From Lachnospiraceae bacterium (GTDB taxonomy: Bacteria; Bacillota; Clostridia; Lachnospirales; Lachnospiraceae), in the NCBI GenBank assembly GCA_022510525.1, contig JAFLTH010000005.1, positions 4,754 to 66,527 of the forward strand: a stretch of DNA of 61,774 nt, read 5' to 3'. Shown here one piece after another: positions 26,491 to 35,525 of the stretch; position 1 is the first letter of the stretch, and each line of letters begins with the position of its first letter. Both the position numbers and the translations under genes were made by a program. The notes under the pieces were generated by a model, which saw nothing but the letters and a program-made list of their open reading frames with translations, did not search any database and was not told the origin of the DNA.

Positions 26491-27648
26491 TTAAAATGTA
26501 ATAATCGATTTACCTTCAAACTCCGGTTTTATTCCAAAGTAGTCGAGAATGGTGGCACCAATGTCAGAAAACTGGTCTCTGGTACCGATATTGCCCGGTT
26601 CTACATTGGCACCATACATAATAAATGGCGTATGCTCTCTGGAATGGTCGGTAGATACCGTATATCCCGGATCGCAGCCATGGTCTGCGGTTAACATAAG
26701 TATATCATCTTTACGAAGCCTGGAACAGATTTGGGGAAGTTTGGCATCAAAGTAGCTCAAAGCCTTGGCATAACCGTCAATATCATTACGATGTCCGTAA
26801 AGCATATCATAATCTACCAGATTTACAAAGCATAAGCCCTCAAAATCCTTGTCCATATATTCAAGAGTTTTCTCAATCCCCTCTTCATTTCCCTTTGTAT
26901 AAGTGTATTCCGTAATTCCGGCTCCTGCGAAAATATCATAAATCTTGCCAACCGAAATAACACTCTTACTTGCTGCGGATAACTGATCCAGCATAGTCAC
27001 CGCCGGTGGCTTAAGCGAAAAGTCATGTCTCCTTGGAGTTCTTGTATAATTGCCGTTTTCACCTATAAAAGGTCTTGCAATCACTCTTCCTACTCCATGC
27101 TCTCCCTGTAATAATTCCCTTGCCATACGACAATATTCATATAAAGTCTCTACAGGAACCACATCCTCATGTGCCGCAATCTGAAAAACACTGTCCGCTG
27201 AAGTATATACGATGAGCTTTCCGGTCTGCACATGTTCATCACCGTAATCTTTAATGACCTCGGTTCCCGAATACGGTTTATTACAAAGGACTCCCCTGCC
27301 TGTCATTTCACTGAACCGCTCAAGCAAATCGGCAGGGAAACCATCCGGATATACCGGCAGCGGTTTCTTGGAAATTATTCCCGCTATTTCCCAATGTCCT
27401 ATGGTTGTATCCTTCCCTTTTGAGGCTTCCTTCATTCGTGCAATCCTGGCGGTGGGATTTGCGACCTTTTCCCCACACTCAACGCCGTCTATATTAAATA
27501 AACCCATTTTTGCCATATTAGGCATGGAAAAATAGGAACTGGAAGATACGGACTTAAGAGTATTGGTTCCCTTATCACCATAGTCCGCCGCATCTTCCAT
27601 TTCCCCTATTCCAAAACTATCCAATACAATCAGAAAAACTCTTTTCAT
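26491..27648 (-). CDS. deoB: Phosphopentomutase
   Basis: DeoB interconverts ribose/deoxyribose 1- and 5-phosphates in nucleoside catabolism. The 385-residue protein is an alkaline-phosphatase-fold metalloenzyme, with VLDSFGIGEMEDA at the N-terminus, metal ligands in LTADHGCDP and STDHSREHTPF, and KGKDTTIGHWE. The start at 27648 has AGGAGG in front. A 15-codon upstream extension overlaps that ribosome-binding site. No other nucleoside-catabolism genes are adjacent. Confidence 0.95.
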   Translation of the reverse strand: MKRVFLIVLDSFGIGEMEDAADYGDKGTNTLKSVSSSSYFSMPNMAKMGLFNIDGVECGEKVANPTARIARMKEASKGKDTTIGHWEIAGIISKKPLPVYPDGFPADLLERFSEMTGRGVLCNKPYSGTEVIKDYGDEHVQTGKLIVYTSADSVFQIAAHEDVVPVETLYEYCRMARELLQGEHGVGRVIARPFIGENGNYTRTPRRHDFSLKPPAVTMLDQLSAASKSVISVGKIYDIFAGAGITEYTYTKGNEEGIEKTLEYMDKDFEGLCFVNLVDYDMLYGHRNDIDGYAKALSYFDAKLPQICSRLRKDDILMLTADHGCDPGYTVSTDHSREHTPFIMYGANVEPGNIGTRDQFSDIGATILDYFGIKPEFEGKSIITF

Positions 27649-27680
27649 CTTTTGCCTCCTTATATTCAGTAATCCACTTC

Positions 27681-27728
27681 GCAAGAATTGCAAAGCGATT
27701 CTTGCAGTTCAGGGTTCTTCCCTGAACT
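27681..27728. terminator. Two adjacent hairpins between spoIIIAH and deoB
   Basis: The first hairpin pairs GCAAGAATTGC with GCGATTCTTGC (27681-27705). The second pairs AGTTCAGGG with CCCTGAACT (27706-27728). They lie downstream of spoIIIAH and could end that operon. A TATACT just upstream on the minus strand means they might instead form the 5' leader of deoB. The first hairpin has a relative at 40627. Confidence 0.5.
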
Positions 27729-27764
27729 TAGTATATCACGAAACCGACGAATATGCACTATTCT

Positions 27765-28469
27765 CTAATTTGCATTGACAGTACTTATAACAATGGCATC
27801 TGCACTGACGCCTGTCTTACGTATTACAATATCCTCAATCTGTGCACGCTGTGCTTCGGACAATTCTTTGGTATTCACCACAACATCTACGGTATCTCCG
27901 TCAATGCTTACAACCGCATCATCAAAACCTTTAGCTTCAAGCAGGATTTCGGCAGCAGTTTCTTTCTCTGCAATATCAGTCATTGAAATCATATTGTTTA
28001 CGGCTTCCTGCTTCTGGGTTTCGCTGATATTGGCATTGTTAATGATTTCTAAAAGGGTTTCCTTATTTTGCGCTCTTGTCTGCTCTTTCTGCAGCTTGGC
28101 CCCGGACAATGTAGACATTCCTGCTGATGCCGTAAATACAGCTTCTCCCGGAGTTTCTGTCTCTGCAAGCATCTGAGTACCTTCATCTGATGTATCCGAG
28201 CTTATTACCTCCACATCACTGTCCAGACTTAAGATATCGCCTGAAGCCTGTTCAAGATCCTCATCCGACAAATCCAGGAGGACACTGTAATCGGTTTCCT
28301 CATCCGACAATGCCAGATTGCCCATATCATCTGTTGCAATCACACCGTTTACTGTCAGGATTTCCTCATCTGTTACCTTTGTTCCTGCGAAATTCAGGTA
28401 TCCCGCTACCGCAATCATAATTGCCAGTGCTGTTATCATCACCTGATTCTTCTTAATCATATTTTTCAA
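27765..28469 (-). CDS. spoIIIAH: Stage III sporulation protein AH
   Basis: SpoIIIAH sits in the mother-cell membrane around the forespore and binds forespore SpoIIQ to form the feeding-tube channel. The 234-residue protein has one N-terminal membrane helix (about residues 8-27). A long acidic linker follows, then a YscJ/FliF-like ring-building domain at the C-terminus (about 135-230, ETLLEIINNANISETQKQEA). It ends the spoIIIA operon. The linker is longer than in Bacillus, as usual in clostridia. Confidence 0.92.
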   Translation of the reverse strand: MKNMIKKNQVMITALAIMIAVAGYLNFAGTKVTDEEILTVNGVIATDDMGNLALSDEETDYSVLLDLSDEDLEQASGDILSLDSDVEVISSDTSDEGTQMLAETETPGEAVFTASAGMSTLSGAKLQKEQTRAQNKETLLEIINNANISETQKQEAVNNMISMTDIAEKETAAEILLEAKGFDDAVVSIDGDTVDVVVNTKELSEAQRAQIEDIVIRKTGVSADAIVISTVNAN

Positions 28470-28486
28470 GCTATTCTCCCCTTTAA

Positions 28487-29146
28487 TTAATATTTGGATT
28501 TCCCTTTTACTACTCTTATCTTATTCGCATCAATTCCAAATAATACCTGTATTGTCTCAATAATATTTTCTTTTACAACTGCGGAATCTCCGCCTTGTGC
28601 AATTACCACAACTCCTTCCACCACAGGTTGTATAATTTTACTGACATAAGGAACATTCTGCCCCTCTTCATTTACGGTATATACAGTGACACTTTCCTGC
28701 TGTACTTCTCTGATTGTCCTCTTACCACCTTCTGCGTCCTCTTCAGCGGTTTCATTTACCTCTATCGGTATATCTTTTTCCAGAATCCGTGTTTCGGACT
28801 CCTTCAATGTAATAAGTACATCCACATCTCCTGCGCCTTCAATACAGGCTAAGGACTGCTCCAGCTTCTCCTCCCAGTACCCTGTATAGGAAAGGTCATA
28901 ATCTTCGTTCGGGTATGATGTAGTGCTAAGCGTATCCTGTCTCTGAGTGTTTTTTTCAACTATATCAGAACCATTGTCCGTTATATCGGACTTCTTTGAG
29001 GAAGTTTTCTGTTTTGAATCATTGCTATTAACAGGCAGCGCAATAATACACAGCAATATACCGGATAATACCATAATAAGAAGCTGGTCTTTACGCAATT
29101 TCCTACCACCTGTTATTTTATTTATCAGCTTATTCAACCGTTCCAT
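28487..29146 (-). CDS. spoIIIAG: Stage III sporulation protein AG
   Basis: SpoIIIAG forms a large ring in the mother-cell side of the SpoIIIA-SpoIIQ channel. The 219-residue protein has one membrane helix near residues 20-40 (QLLIMVLSGILLCIIALPV). The ring domain includes LEQSLACIEGAGDVDVLITLKES and ends KENIIETIQVLFGIDANKIRVV. It overlaps spoIIIAF by 17 bp. Confidence 0.92.
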   Translation of the reverse strand: MERLNKLINKITGGRKLRKDQLLIMVLSGILLCIIALPVNSNDSKQKTSSKKSDITDNGSDIVEKNTQRQDTLSTTSYPNEDYDLSYTGYWEEKLEQSLACIEGAGDVDVLITLKESETRILEKDIPIEVNETAEEDAEGGKRTIREVQQESVTVYTVNEEGQNVPYVSKIIQPVVEGVVVIAQGGDSAVVKENIIETIQVLFGIDANKIRVVKGKSKY

Positions 29147-29948
29147 ATATACTCACCTCCATATACTCTTCCTCAATTCCGAGCACTGTACAAAACCTTT
29201 CCTTTAATGTGTCGCTCATCTTCTGTTTGTCAGGATATTCCTTATGGTCAGATTCATGAGCGGATTCATAGCTTTGCTCCTCTTCTTTATCTGTAGTAAT
29301 CTTCTGAATTGATACTTTCTCTACTCTGACAATATTACTGCCATCTGAATTGTTATCATCCAATTCATTATCGCTCCAATTATCGGAATACCCATATGCG
29401 CCATTCGTATTTTCATAACCTTCCAGTACCCTTACCGCAACCCGTATCATTGAGAGTTTATACTTTTCATAACTACTGTTATCATTGTTGGCATAACTGT
29501 TATAATAACTTTTAGTAGAAATATCTGATTTATCGGATATACTGACATCCACCGAAACCTTTATAACCGAATATCCCTCGCCCGAAATTTCATTATTTAA
29601 TTTGGATTTAATTTCCTTTTCCATCCCCGATATTAAGCCTGCATTCAAGGAATTGCTTCCCAAACCTTGACCATTGATCAATTCTCCATATGAATCGCCT
29701 GACGCCATATCACCTGTGAACAAACCCGCATTTAATTCCTCCGCCATTCCGGAAAGCCGTGCATTCCATTCTTCATCACTTCCACCTATAAGCTTATATA
29801 TCGGTGACAAAAACTGAATCAATATTACGAGACCGACTATGAGCTTCATATATTTTGCATACTTCTGCTCCGGAGCAAAGTGAATCACAGCCTGCCCCGC
29901 AATCATAAAAATACCTATTTTGCCGATAAGCTTTACAAATTCATTCAT
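29130..29948 (-). CDS. spoIIIAF: Stage III sporulation protein AF
   Basis: SpoIIIAF is a membrane component of the spoIIIA channel. The 272-residue protein has two N-terminal hydrophobic helices (about residues 5-25 and 33-50). A soluble region rich in S, N and D follows, with a YscJ/FliF-like C-terminus. It is longer than the Bacillus protein because of the polar insert. Its start touches the spoIIIAE stop. Confidence 0.9.
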   Translation of the reverse strand: MNEFVKLIGKIGIFMIAGQAVIHFAPEQKYAKYMKLIVGLVILIQFLSPIYKLIGGSDEEWNARLSGMAEELNAGLFTGDMASGDSYGELINGQGLGSNSLNAGLISGMEKEIKSKLNNEISGEGYSVIKVSVDVSISDKSDISTKSYYNSYANNDNSSYEKYKLSMIRVAVRVLEGYENTNGAYGYSDNWSDNELDDNNSDGSNIVRVEKVSIQKITTDKEEEQSYESAHESDHKEYPDKQKMSDTLKERFCTVLGIEEEYMEVSIYGTVE

Positions 29949-31084
29949 TACATCCCCCGATTTGTCGAATATGCCGCTATGGCTATACTTATTATAAAAA
30001 GGGCAATAGCCGAAAGCGCCAGCTTCAAAAGCATTAAACTTCCGTCTCCCACACGGTTTGCGCAGTTGGTCATTCTTTTGTCACTGACAATTCCTATCAA
30101 TGCTGCACTAAACTTCAACACACCGGCTAAGAGCAGGATTTTCAGTATAGGCAGGGTGCAGACGATTATCATAACAATTGTTATGTAAATTCCTATGCTG
30201 TTTTTGATAAGTACGGCAGAGCCTATTACCATTTCAAACATTCCCTCTGTCAGGTTTCCTATTCCCGGAATGACCGAAACCGCCTTTTTTAATGCCGATG
30301 CTTCCAAAGCATCTACTATCGGAGAAATCATAGACTGTAAAATGCTGAAACCGGTTATGATACCAAGTGTTATTTTAATGCAGCCTCCTATGAATTTATC
30401 AGCAAGATCCAGCATCATATTCAGCTTTTCCTCCATCCATACACCATTTATGATACTTAACAGGACAAAGCTGTTAATCAGCGGAATCAATATTGACAAA
30501 TAGCATTGTTGGATTATGTAAACCGCAATAAAAAAAAGTTGATTGTATGCTACTGCCGAAGCTGCCCCTGAGGCTGTGCCTATTGCCAGAAGATACGTAG
30601 GAATGAGCACTTGAATAAAAGTTATAACCTGATTTAACATTCCCTTTACAATAGATGCAGCATTTCCGAATACCTTAACCAATATGGCAATCAACAGCAG
30701 ATATATAAAGTAAAATGCAATATCGGATACCTGCCGGCTTTGAAAAACATCTGCAAAATTGGAGAACAAGGCAGCCGTTATACCAAGAATAAGTATCATC
30801 ACAAACAATGCTCTGATTTCCCCGACCTGTGCCGTAAAAGAATCGCCAATCCCCGATACCAGCGCTCCTACAGCCTTTAATATCTTTCCTTGCATTATTA
30901 AAGATAACACTTGTTTCCCATCAAAATGATACTCCGGAAACATGTCCTGCAAAGTTTTTTCGGCAACGTCCAGATCCATCTCCTGCCAGATACCCTCCGT
31001 TGCCGATGCCTCTACTGTAAGCGGGGGCATCATTATATGGATTATTATTAAAAATAATATAATAACATATGTTTTGTTTTTCAT
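29948..31084 (-). CDS. spoIIIAE: Stage III sporulation protein AE
   Basis: SpoIIIAE is the polytopic membrane core of the SpoIIIA complex. From the ATG at 31084 the protein has 378 residues. A cleavable signal-like N-terminus (KNKTYVIILFLIIIHIMMP) is followed by about seven hydrophobic helices, with the conserved VIPGIGNLTEGMFEMVIGS. A 22-codon upstream extension overlapping spoIIIAD has unrelated sequence and was left out. The gap to spoIIIAD is 10 bp. Confidence 0.92.
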   Translation of the reverse strand: MKNKTYVIILFLIIIHIMMPPLTVEASATEGIWQEMDLDVAEKTLQDMFPEYHFDGKQVLSLIMQGKILKAVGALVSGIGDSFTAQVGEIRALFVMILILGITAALFSNFADVFQSRQVSDIAFYFIYLLLIAILVKVFGNAASIVKGMLNQVITFIQVLIPTYLLAIGTASGAASAVAYNQLFFIAVYIIQQCYLSILIPLINSFVLLSIINGVWMEEKLNMMLDLADKFIGGCIKITLGIITGFSILQSMISPIVDALEASALKKAVSVIPGIGNLTEGMFEMVIGSAVLIKNSIGIYITIVMIIVCTLPILKILLLAGVLKFSAALIGIVSDKRMTNCANRVGDGSLMLLKLALSAIALFIISIAIAAYSTNRGM

Positions 31085-31094
31085 AACAGCCCTA

Positions 31095-31481
31095 CTATCC
31101 CGCCAGTTCCTGTATGCTTTCCATAAGGGCAAACAGCACCGGCATACCAATCAACAGGATGTACATCTTACCCATTGTCTCAACTTGTCCTGCAACACCC
31201 CCATAACCGGCATCTTTGCAGATTCCCGAACAGAACTCACATATGTAAGCGGCACCGACAGCCTTAAACAATAACGATAGATATTGAAAGCTGTCTCCAA
31301 GATACCCTTGAAGCCTTTCCATCCCCGTAAGTATGGCGGTAAAATAATTGATTGAATATGTGAGTATTAGCAGGCACACGGCTAGTCCAATATAAACTCC
31401 GTATTCTGCTTTCTGACTCTTGATCGGAATGGCAATCAGCACTCCTGCCAGTCCAATTAACGCAATTTTAACAATATCCAT
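31095..31481 (-). CDS. spoIIIAD: Stage III sporulation protein AD
   Basis: This 128-residue membrane protein has four hydrophobic helices and the conserved FKAVGAAYICEFCSGICKDAG. SpoIIIAD is a small integral part of the spoIIIA channel. It is in its usual place between AC and AE. Confidence 0.92.
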   Translation of the reverse strand: MDIVKIALIGLAGVLIAIPIKSQKAEYGVYIGLAVCLLILTYSINYFTAILTGMERLQGYLGDSFQYLSLLFKAVGAAYICEFCSGICKDAGYGGVAGQVETMGKMYILLIGMPVLFALMESIQELAG

Positions 31482-31509
31482 GCGAAATCCGCCTCCTGTT
31501 AAATCATAA

Positions 31510-31704
31510 TTAAATTGTAAACAGGTCCTGTATCATTATAAATAGGTCGTATATGTAAGGTACAAGCCAGGTAAGTACCAGAATCAAACCGGCAAGACTT
31601 ACTAAAAATGCCTGTTCATCCCTGCCGCTGTGTTTCAGTACCTGACATAACATTGTAACCAGTATTCCGACTGCTGCTATTCTAAAAATAAGACTTATGC
31701 CCAT
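31510..31704 (-). CDS. spoIIIAC: Stage III sporulation protein AC
   Basis: This 64-residue protein has two membrane helices with LIFRIAAVGILVTMLCQVLKHSGRDEQA, the SpoIIIAC signature. SpoIIIAC is related in sequence to the N-terminal half of SpoIIIAD. It lies 19 bp after spoIIIAB. Confidence 0.92.
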   Translation of the reverse strand: MGISLIFRIAAVGILVTMLCQVLKHSGRDEQAFLVSLAGLILVLTWLVPYIYDLFIMIQDLFTI

Positions 31705-31723
31705 CTCTTCCCCCTCATGTATG

Positions 31724-32242
31724 TCATAATAATATAATAGTCAAAAACAAACCTGCCATGACGCTTATGCTCATAATTACTTTACTCTTACTTTCATATT
31801 CCGATTCAGTGCGGTGTATGCGCTCTTCTATCATATCCAGAGATTGTCCTATGTTTTGCGCCTGAGTAGTCTCGTCCAATATTCCCAGCTGCTCCGGAAT
31901 TTCAATCAAGACTGCTTTTTCTTCTTCCTTAAGCGGCATAGTTTTCATGCACTCAACAAGCCTCTCTTTCCAGATATTATCAAGCATGCTTCCGTCATTT
32001 TCTTCAAGTCTCTTGAAAATATCATTAAAGGCTTCTTTAAACGGCTCTTCCATACACTGTCCCATTATCATGCAGATTTCAGGCAAAGTCCGCTTTCCGT
32101 ATTGCATTTCATTCTGCATTCTGAGTATCATTCTCCGTATTTGCCGAAGCTCAATAATACGCGTTTTCTCATCGGACACCCTGTTAATACCCAGACCGAT
32201 ACACCCCATCATAAGTAAGATGATTCCTGCCAGTTTGAGCAT
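31724..32242 (-). CDS. spoIIIAB: Stage III sporulation protein AB
   Basis: The 172-residue protein has a hydrophobic helix at each end and a helical body containing LRQIRRMILRMQNEMQYGKRTLPEI. It is similar to type II secretion GspF proteins. The start overlaps spoIIIAA by 34 bp, tighter coupling than elsewhere in the operon. Confidence 0.92.
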   Translation of the reverse strand: MLKLAGIILLMMGCIGLGINRVSDEKTRIIELRQIRRMILRMQNEMQYGKRTLPEICMIMGQCMEEPFKEAFNDIFKRLEENDGSMLDNIWKERLVECMKTMPLKEEEKAVLIEIPEQLGILDETTQAQNIGQSLDMIEERIHRTESEYESKSKVIMSISVMAGLFLTIILL

Positions 32243-33177
32243 AATATCCTCTCTTTATCATAAATACCAATAATATTACACCTGTTATTTTTCTTCCCAA
32301 GCAGCATATAACGTTCAAAAAGCTGCTCTTTTATCACATTTTTCATATAGTCTTTGCTACACATCTCTTCGATAGAAAAGCTATGAATGGTAGCCAGCAG
32401 CTTACAACCGCACCGGATAGCATTATGCATTGCCTCAACATCCTGAATGCTCCCAAGCTCATCAACCGCAAGTACCTCGGGCGCCATTGAGCGGATAAGC
32501 ATCATCATACCCTCGCACTTTGGACAGGCATCCATCACATCGGTACGTATACCGATATCATTCTGCGGCACGCCCAGATAACTGCCCGCAATCTCAGACC
32601 TTTCATCCACCACTCCAATGTTCCGGCCTTTCCCATAGGCATTTCCTTCGGAAAAGTTACGTACCAGATCGCGCAGCATAGTTGTTTTGCCGCAGCCCGG
32701 AGGTGATATTATAAGTGTATTTAAGATTTCCCCGTTATCATACAGGAAGGGAAGCGCCTTATCGGATACTCCTTTGACCTCATGGGCGATACGGATATTT
32801 AAATAACGTATGTATTTTATATTTCTTATCTTGTTGTGTTCTTCTAAAATAACCTGTCCGCACAGCCCGATCCTGTGTCCGCCCGGAATTGTCATGAATC
32901 CCTGTCTGATTTCATCCGCAAAAGCATAAATTGAATAATGACACACATGCGTAAGTACCGCTTCCAGTTCTTTTTCGCTGCTTATCATTGCTTCCGACAC
33001 TTCTTCGCTCACATCTCCGCTCTCATTAAGAAACCATTCTCTGTTATTCATAAGTACTGTAACAGGCTGGTTGACCCGCAGGCGTATTTCCTGCAAATCT
33101 TCTGCCTGTTCTGCCACTTTTACCCAGGCGGAGCGCATGAAGTCCGGAAAAATATGTAGGATTTCTTCTTTCTGCAT
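32209..33177 (-). CDS. spoIIIAA: Stage III sporulation protein AA (secretion-type ATPase)
   Basis: SpoIIIAA is the cytosolic ATPase of the spoIIIA channel, related to secretion-system ATPases. The 322-residue protein has the Walker A SPPGCGKTTML at residues 158-168, and VLAVDELGSIQD as the Walker B region. It is the first gene of the eight-gene spoIIIA operon, which is complete and free of disruptions here. Confidence 0.93.
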   Translation of the reverse strand: MQKEEILHIFPDFMRSAWVKVAEQAEDLQEIRLRVNQPVTVLMNNREWFLNESGDVSEEVSEAMISSEKELEAVLTHVCHYSIYAFADEIRQGFMTIPGGHRIGLCGQVILEEHNKIRNIKYIRYLNIRIAHEVKGVSDKALPFLYDNGEILNTLIISPPGCGKTTMLRDLVRNFSEGNAYGKGRNIGVVDERSEIAGSYLGVPQNDIGIRTDVMDACPKCEGMMMLIRSMAPEVLAVDELGSIQDVEAMHNAIRCGCKLLATIHSFSIEEMCSKDYMKNVIKEQLFERYMLLGKKNNRCNIIGIYDKERILCSNWQESSYL

Positions 33178-33197
33178 CTTCCTCGCCCCCTTATCTC

Positions 33198-33225
33198 AAT
33201 ATATGAAATGTTGTCCAAGTTATGA
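33198..33225 (-). promoter_or_regulatory. Candidate sigma-E promoter of the spoIIIA operon
   Basis: On the minus strand TCATAAC (33225-33219) and CATATATT (33205-33198) resemble sigma-E -35 and -10 elements with a 13-base spacer, one short of the usual. They lie about 20-45 bp before spoIIIAA, the operon being sigma-E dependent in Bacillus. The match is moderate. Confidence 0.4.
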
Positions 33226-33290
33226 CTGAATTATTTTATATATTTTCGTTGTAAAAAGTCGGTTTATGCGACGTAATTTAGGGCATAAAA

Positions 33291-33336
33291 AATCCTCCAA
33301 TACGGGCAGTTATTTTAATGCCTGAATTGGAGGATT
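33291..33336. terminator. Terminator between the MNT/HEPN pair and spoIIIAA
   Basis: AATCCTCCAAT and ATTGGAGGATT form an 11-bp outer stem, with a CAGG/GGCAG-type inner pairing in the loop. A-rich and T-rich stretches flank it. It ends the leftward MNT/HEPN transcript, 15 bp past the HEPN stop. Confidence 0.7.
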
Positions 33337-33350
33337 ATATTTTAATGCAT

Positions 33351-33755
33351 TCACTTTTTTCTTAGTAAATATTCTTCAACCTTTGCAATCAATGTAGTGG
33401 CATTGCTTACCAACGACTTTGTTTCGTCTTTATTAGCAACGTAAAAATCATCATAATCTGACTTACTTCTAATTGTCTCGGCCCTAGCCACAATCTTATA
33501 GTCTTCTGCATCAAACGGTGTATTATTATTACTTACAAAATATTGATTAAACTGTGAGATGATTCCTCTATGTGATTTAGTTGGTATTTTTTCACTGGCA
33601 AGCAACGCCGTACACGCTTTTTCTAAGGCATAATATGCTCTGTTATTATCCGATGCATAAGAATCCTTCTCCAATAATATCTTTGCATCATCCAACAACT
33701 ATCTAGCGCGTCCAATCCTTGATTTCGCTAAATTAATGTAATTACTCTCATCCAT
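33351..33755 (-). pseudogene. HEPN-domain toxin gene with an in-frame amber codon
   Basis: From ATG 33755 the frame reads MDESNYINLAKSRIGRAR and then meets TAG at 33701-33699. It then continues as an uninterrupted HEPN protein of the UPF0332 type (LLDDAKILLEKDSY, NNRAYYALEKACTALL, KSHRGIISQFNQYFV). The sequence on both sides of the TAG fits the family, so the codon replaced a sense codon. Two TTG codons follow the TAG directly and could allow re-initiation, giving a 115-residue product from 33698. The start overlaps the MNT stop. The partner nucleotidyltransferase is intact. It may be a decayed toxin or an N-terminally shortened but functional protein. Confidence 0.65.
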
Positions 33756-34086
33756 AAATCACCTGTCCCTCCTTTTCAATATTGACAAAGAAATCATACC
33801 AGGACTTCTTCTCTTCAAATTCATTAAATGGAATGCAAAGTGCATTTATGACAACAAAATACTTCATTGCAATATCTGTCACTATGTCTATCAAAATATC
33901 TGTATACCTTTCCGATTCTTTCCTATCACAATTTGTTAAAAGAATAATATCAATGTCTGAATCATCGTGATAATCGCCACGTGCACAGGAGCCAAACAAA
34001 CGGCATTGTACTACGTCATCTCCAATGCACTCTTGAATCTTTTGCACGAATTCCACAATAATACTATCTATTAAATCTTTATTCAT
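33748..34086 (-). CDS. MNT-type minimal nucleotidyltransferase (antitoxin)
   Basis: This 112-residue protein has the nucleotidyltransferase motif GSCARGDYHDDSDIDIILL (G32, S33, D44, D46), the catalytic pattern GSx10DxD. In MNT/HEPN toxin-antitoxin pairs this enzyme blocks the HEPN RNase by adding nucleotides to it. The order MNT then HEPN with overlapping genes is typical. The protein looks complete. Upstream, 34087-34169 is AT-rich with no clear terminator for rarA. Confidence 0.85.
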   Translation of the reverse strand: MNKDLIDSIIVEFVQKIQECIGDDVVQCRLFGSCARGDYHDDSDIDIILLTNCDRKESERYTDILIDIVTDIAMKYFVVINALCIPFNEFEEKKSWYDFFVNIEKEGQVIYG

Positions 34087-34169
34087 ACATTCACTATGCT
34101 TTCAAAAAACAAAATATTATTACTCTTATATTATACTAAATAATACAATAATAACCAACGGAATATTTT

Positions 34170-35525
34170 TTATAATCTTTCTATATTTCTAATATTCTTC
34201 CCCTTCTTCCACTCCAAAATCTTATCCAGCCTATCCCGAACTAAAGCCTCATCCCCCTGCTCTGTCGGGAAATAATATCTGGTCCCCTGCATAGACTCCG
34301 GAAAGCACTCCATATCGGTAATCTTCTCTTCAGTATTATGCGCATACTGATACCCTGCACCATAATCTAACTCCTTCATCAGCTTAGTCGGTGCATTTCT
34401 TAACTGAAGCGGCACCGGTTCCGCAACCTTATTCTTAACATCATCCTTACATTTCTCACAGGCCATATAAAGTGCATTGGACTTAGGGGCCATTGCAAGA
34501 TAAGTTACCGCATGCGTCAGATGTATGTCACACTCCGGCATTCCAAGGAAATGACAGGCCTGATAGGCATTGACTGCAACAGTCAATGCATTGCTGTCTG
34601 CCATACCGATATCCTCACTGGCAAAACGTATGAGCCTTCTTGCAATGTAAAGGGGATTTTCCCCACCTTCTAACATCCTGCACATCCAGTAAATTGCGGC
34701 ATCCGGATCGCTGTTGCGCATGGATTTATGCAGGGCTGAAATAATATTATAATGCTCCTCTCCAGCCTTATCATACATCAGCGATTTACGGTTGATACAC
34801 TGAGCAAGTCCCTCGTTCGTTACTACAATACTGCCCTCCGGTGTGATTTCGCCGTTTAAAACCGCCATTTCCAGAGTATTTAACGCCATTCTGGCATCAC
34901 CGTTTGCAAAAACGGCAATTGCTTTTAGCTGTTCTTCTTTTATCTCTATCCTTTGACCTGCAAAGCCTGCAGGATTTTGCAGGGCATTTTGCAAAAGGCG
35001 TATAAGGTCATTTTCCTCCAATGCTTTGAGTACGAATACTTTACACCTTGAAAGAAGCGCCGCATTAATCTCAAAGGAGGGATTTTCCGTGGTCGCTCCG
35101 ATAAGGAGAATGCTTCCTTTTTCCACAAAAGGCAAAAAGGCGTCCTGCTGTGCCTTATTAAAGCGATGTATCTCGTCTACAAAAAGCACTGTCCTGACAC
35201 CCATTCTGCGGCTTAAATCAGCCTGATTCATAACTTCCTTTATTTCTTTTATTCCGCTTGTTACAGCGCTGAAATTGATAAAATCTGCCTTGGTTCTTTC
35301 GGCAATGATTCCTGCCAGCGTTGTCTTTCCGACTCCCGGAGGTCCCCAGAATATCATAGAAGAAATCTGGTCCTTCTCTATAAGCTGCCTAAGCATCTTC
35401 CCCTGCCCAAGCAAATGCTCCTGACCGATAAAGTCTTCCAGTTTCTGCGGGCGAAGGCGACTTGCAAGCGGAATCATTTTCGCTGAACTATCCGGCATTG
35501 AATCAAACAATGTTATCTGTTCCAT
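34170..35525 (-). CDS. rarA: Replication-associated recombination protein RarA (MgsA)
   Basis: RarA is a clamp-loader-like AAA+ ATPase that acts at stalled replication forks. The 451-residue protein has the P-loop GPPGVGKTTLAG, the Walker B LFVDEIHRFNK, the sensor ATTENPSF, and a C-terminal tetramerisation domain (ALHKSMRNSDPDAAIYWM). Length is normal. The start overlaps ptsI by 13 bp, so the two are likely cotranscribed, an uncommon pairing. Confidence 0.94.
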   Translation of the reverse strand: MEQITLFDSMPDSSAKMIPLASRLRPQKLEDFIGQEHLLGQGKMLRQLIEKDQISSMIFWGPPGVGKTTLAGIIAERTKADFINFSAVTSGIKEIKEVMNQADLSRRMGVRTVLFVDEIHRFNKAQQDAFLPFVEKGSILLIGATTENPSFEINAALLSRCKVFVLKALEENDLIRLLQNALQNPAGFAGQRIEIKEEQLKAIAVFANGDARMALNTLEMAVLNGEITPEGSIVVTNEGLAQCINRKSLMYDKAGEEHYNIISALHKSMRNSDPDAAIYWMCRMLEGGENPLYIARRLIRFASEDIGMADSNALTVAVNAYQACHFLGMPECDIHLTHAVTYLAMAPKSNALYMACEKCKDDVKNKVAEPVPLQLRNAPTKLMKELDYGAGYQYAHNTEEKITDMECFPESMQGTRYYFPTEQGDEALVRDRLDKILEWKKGKNIRNIERL

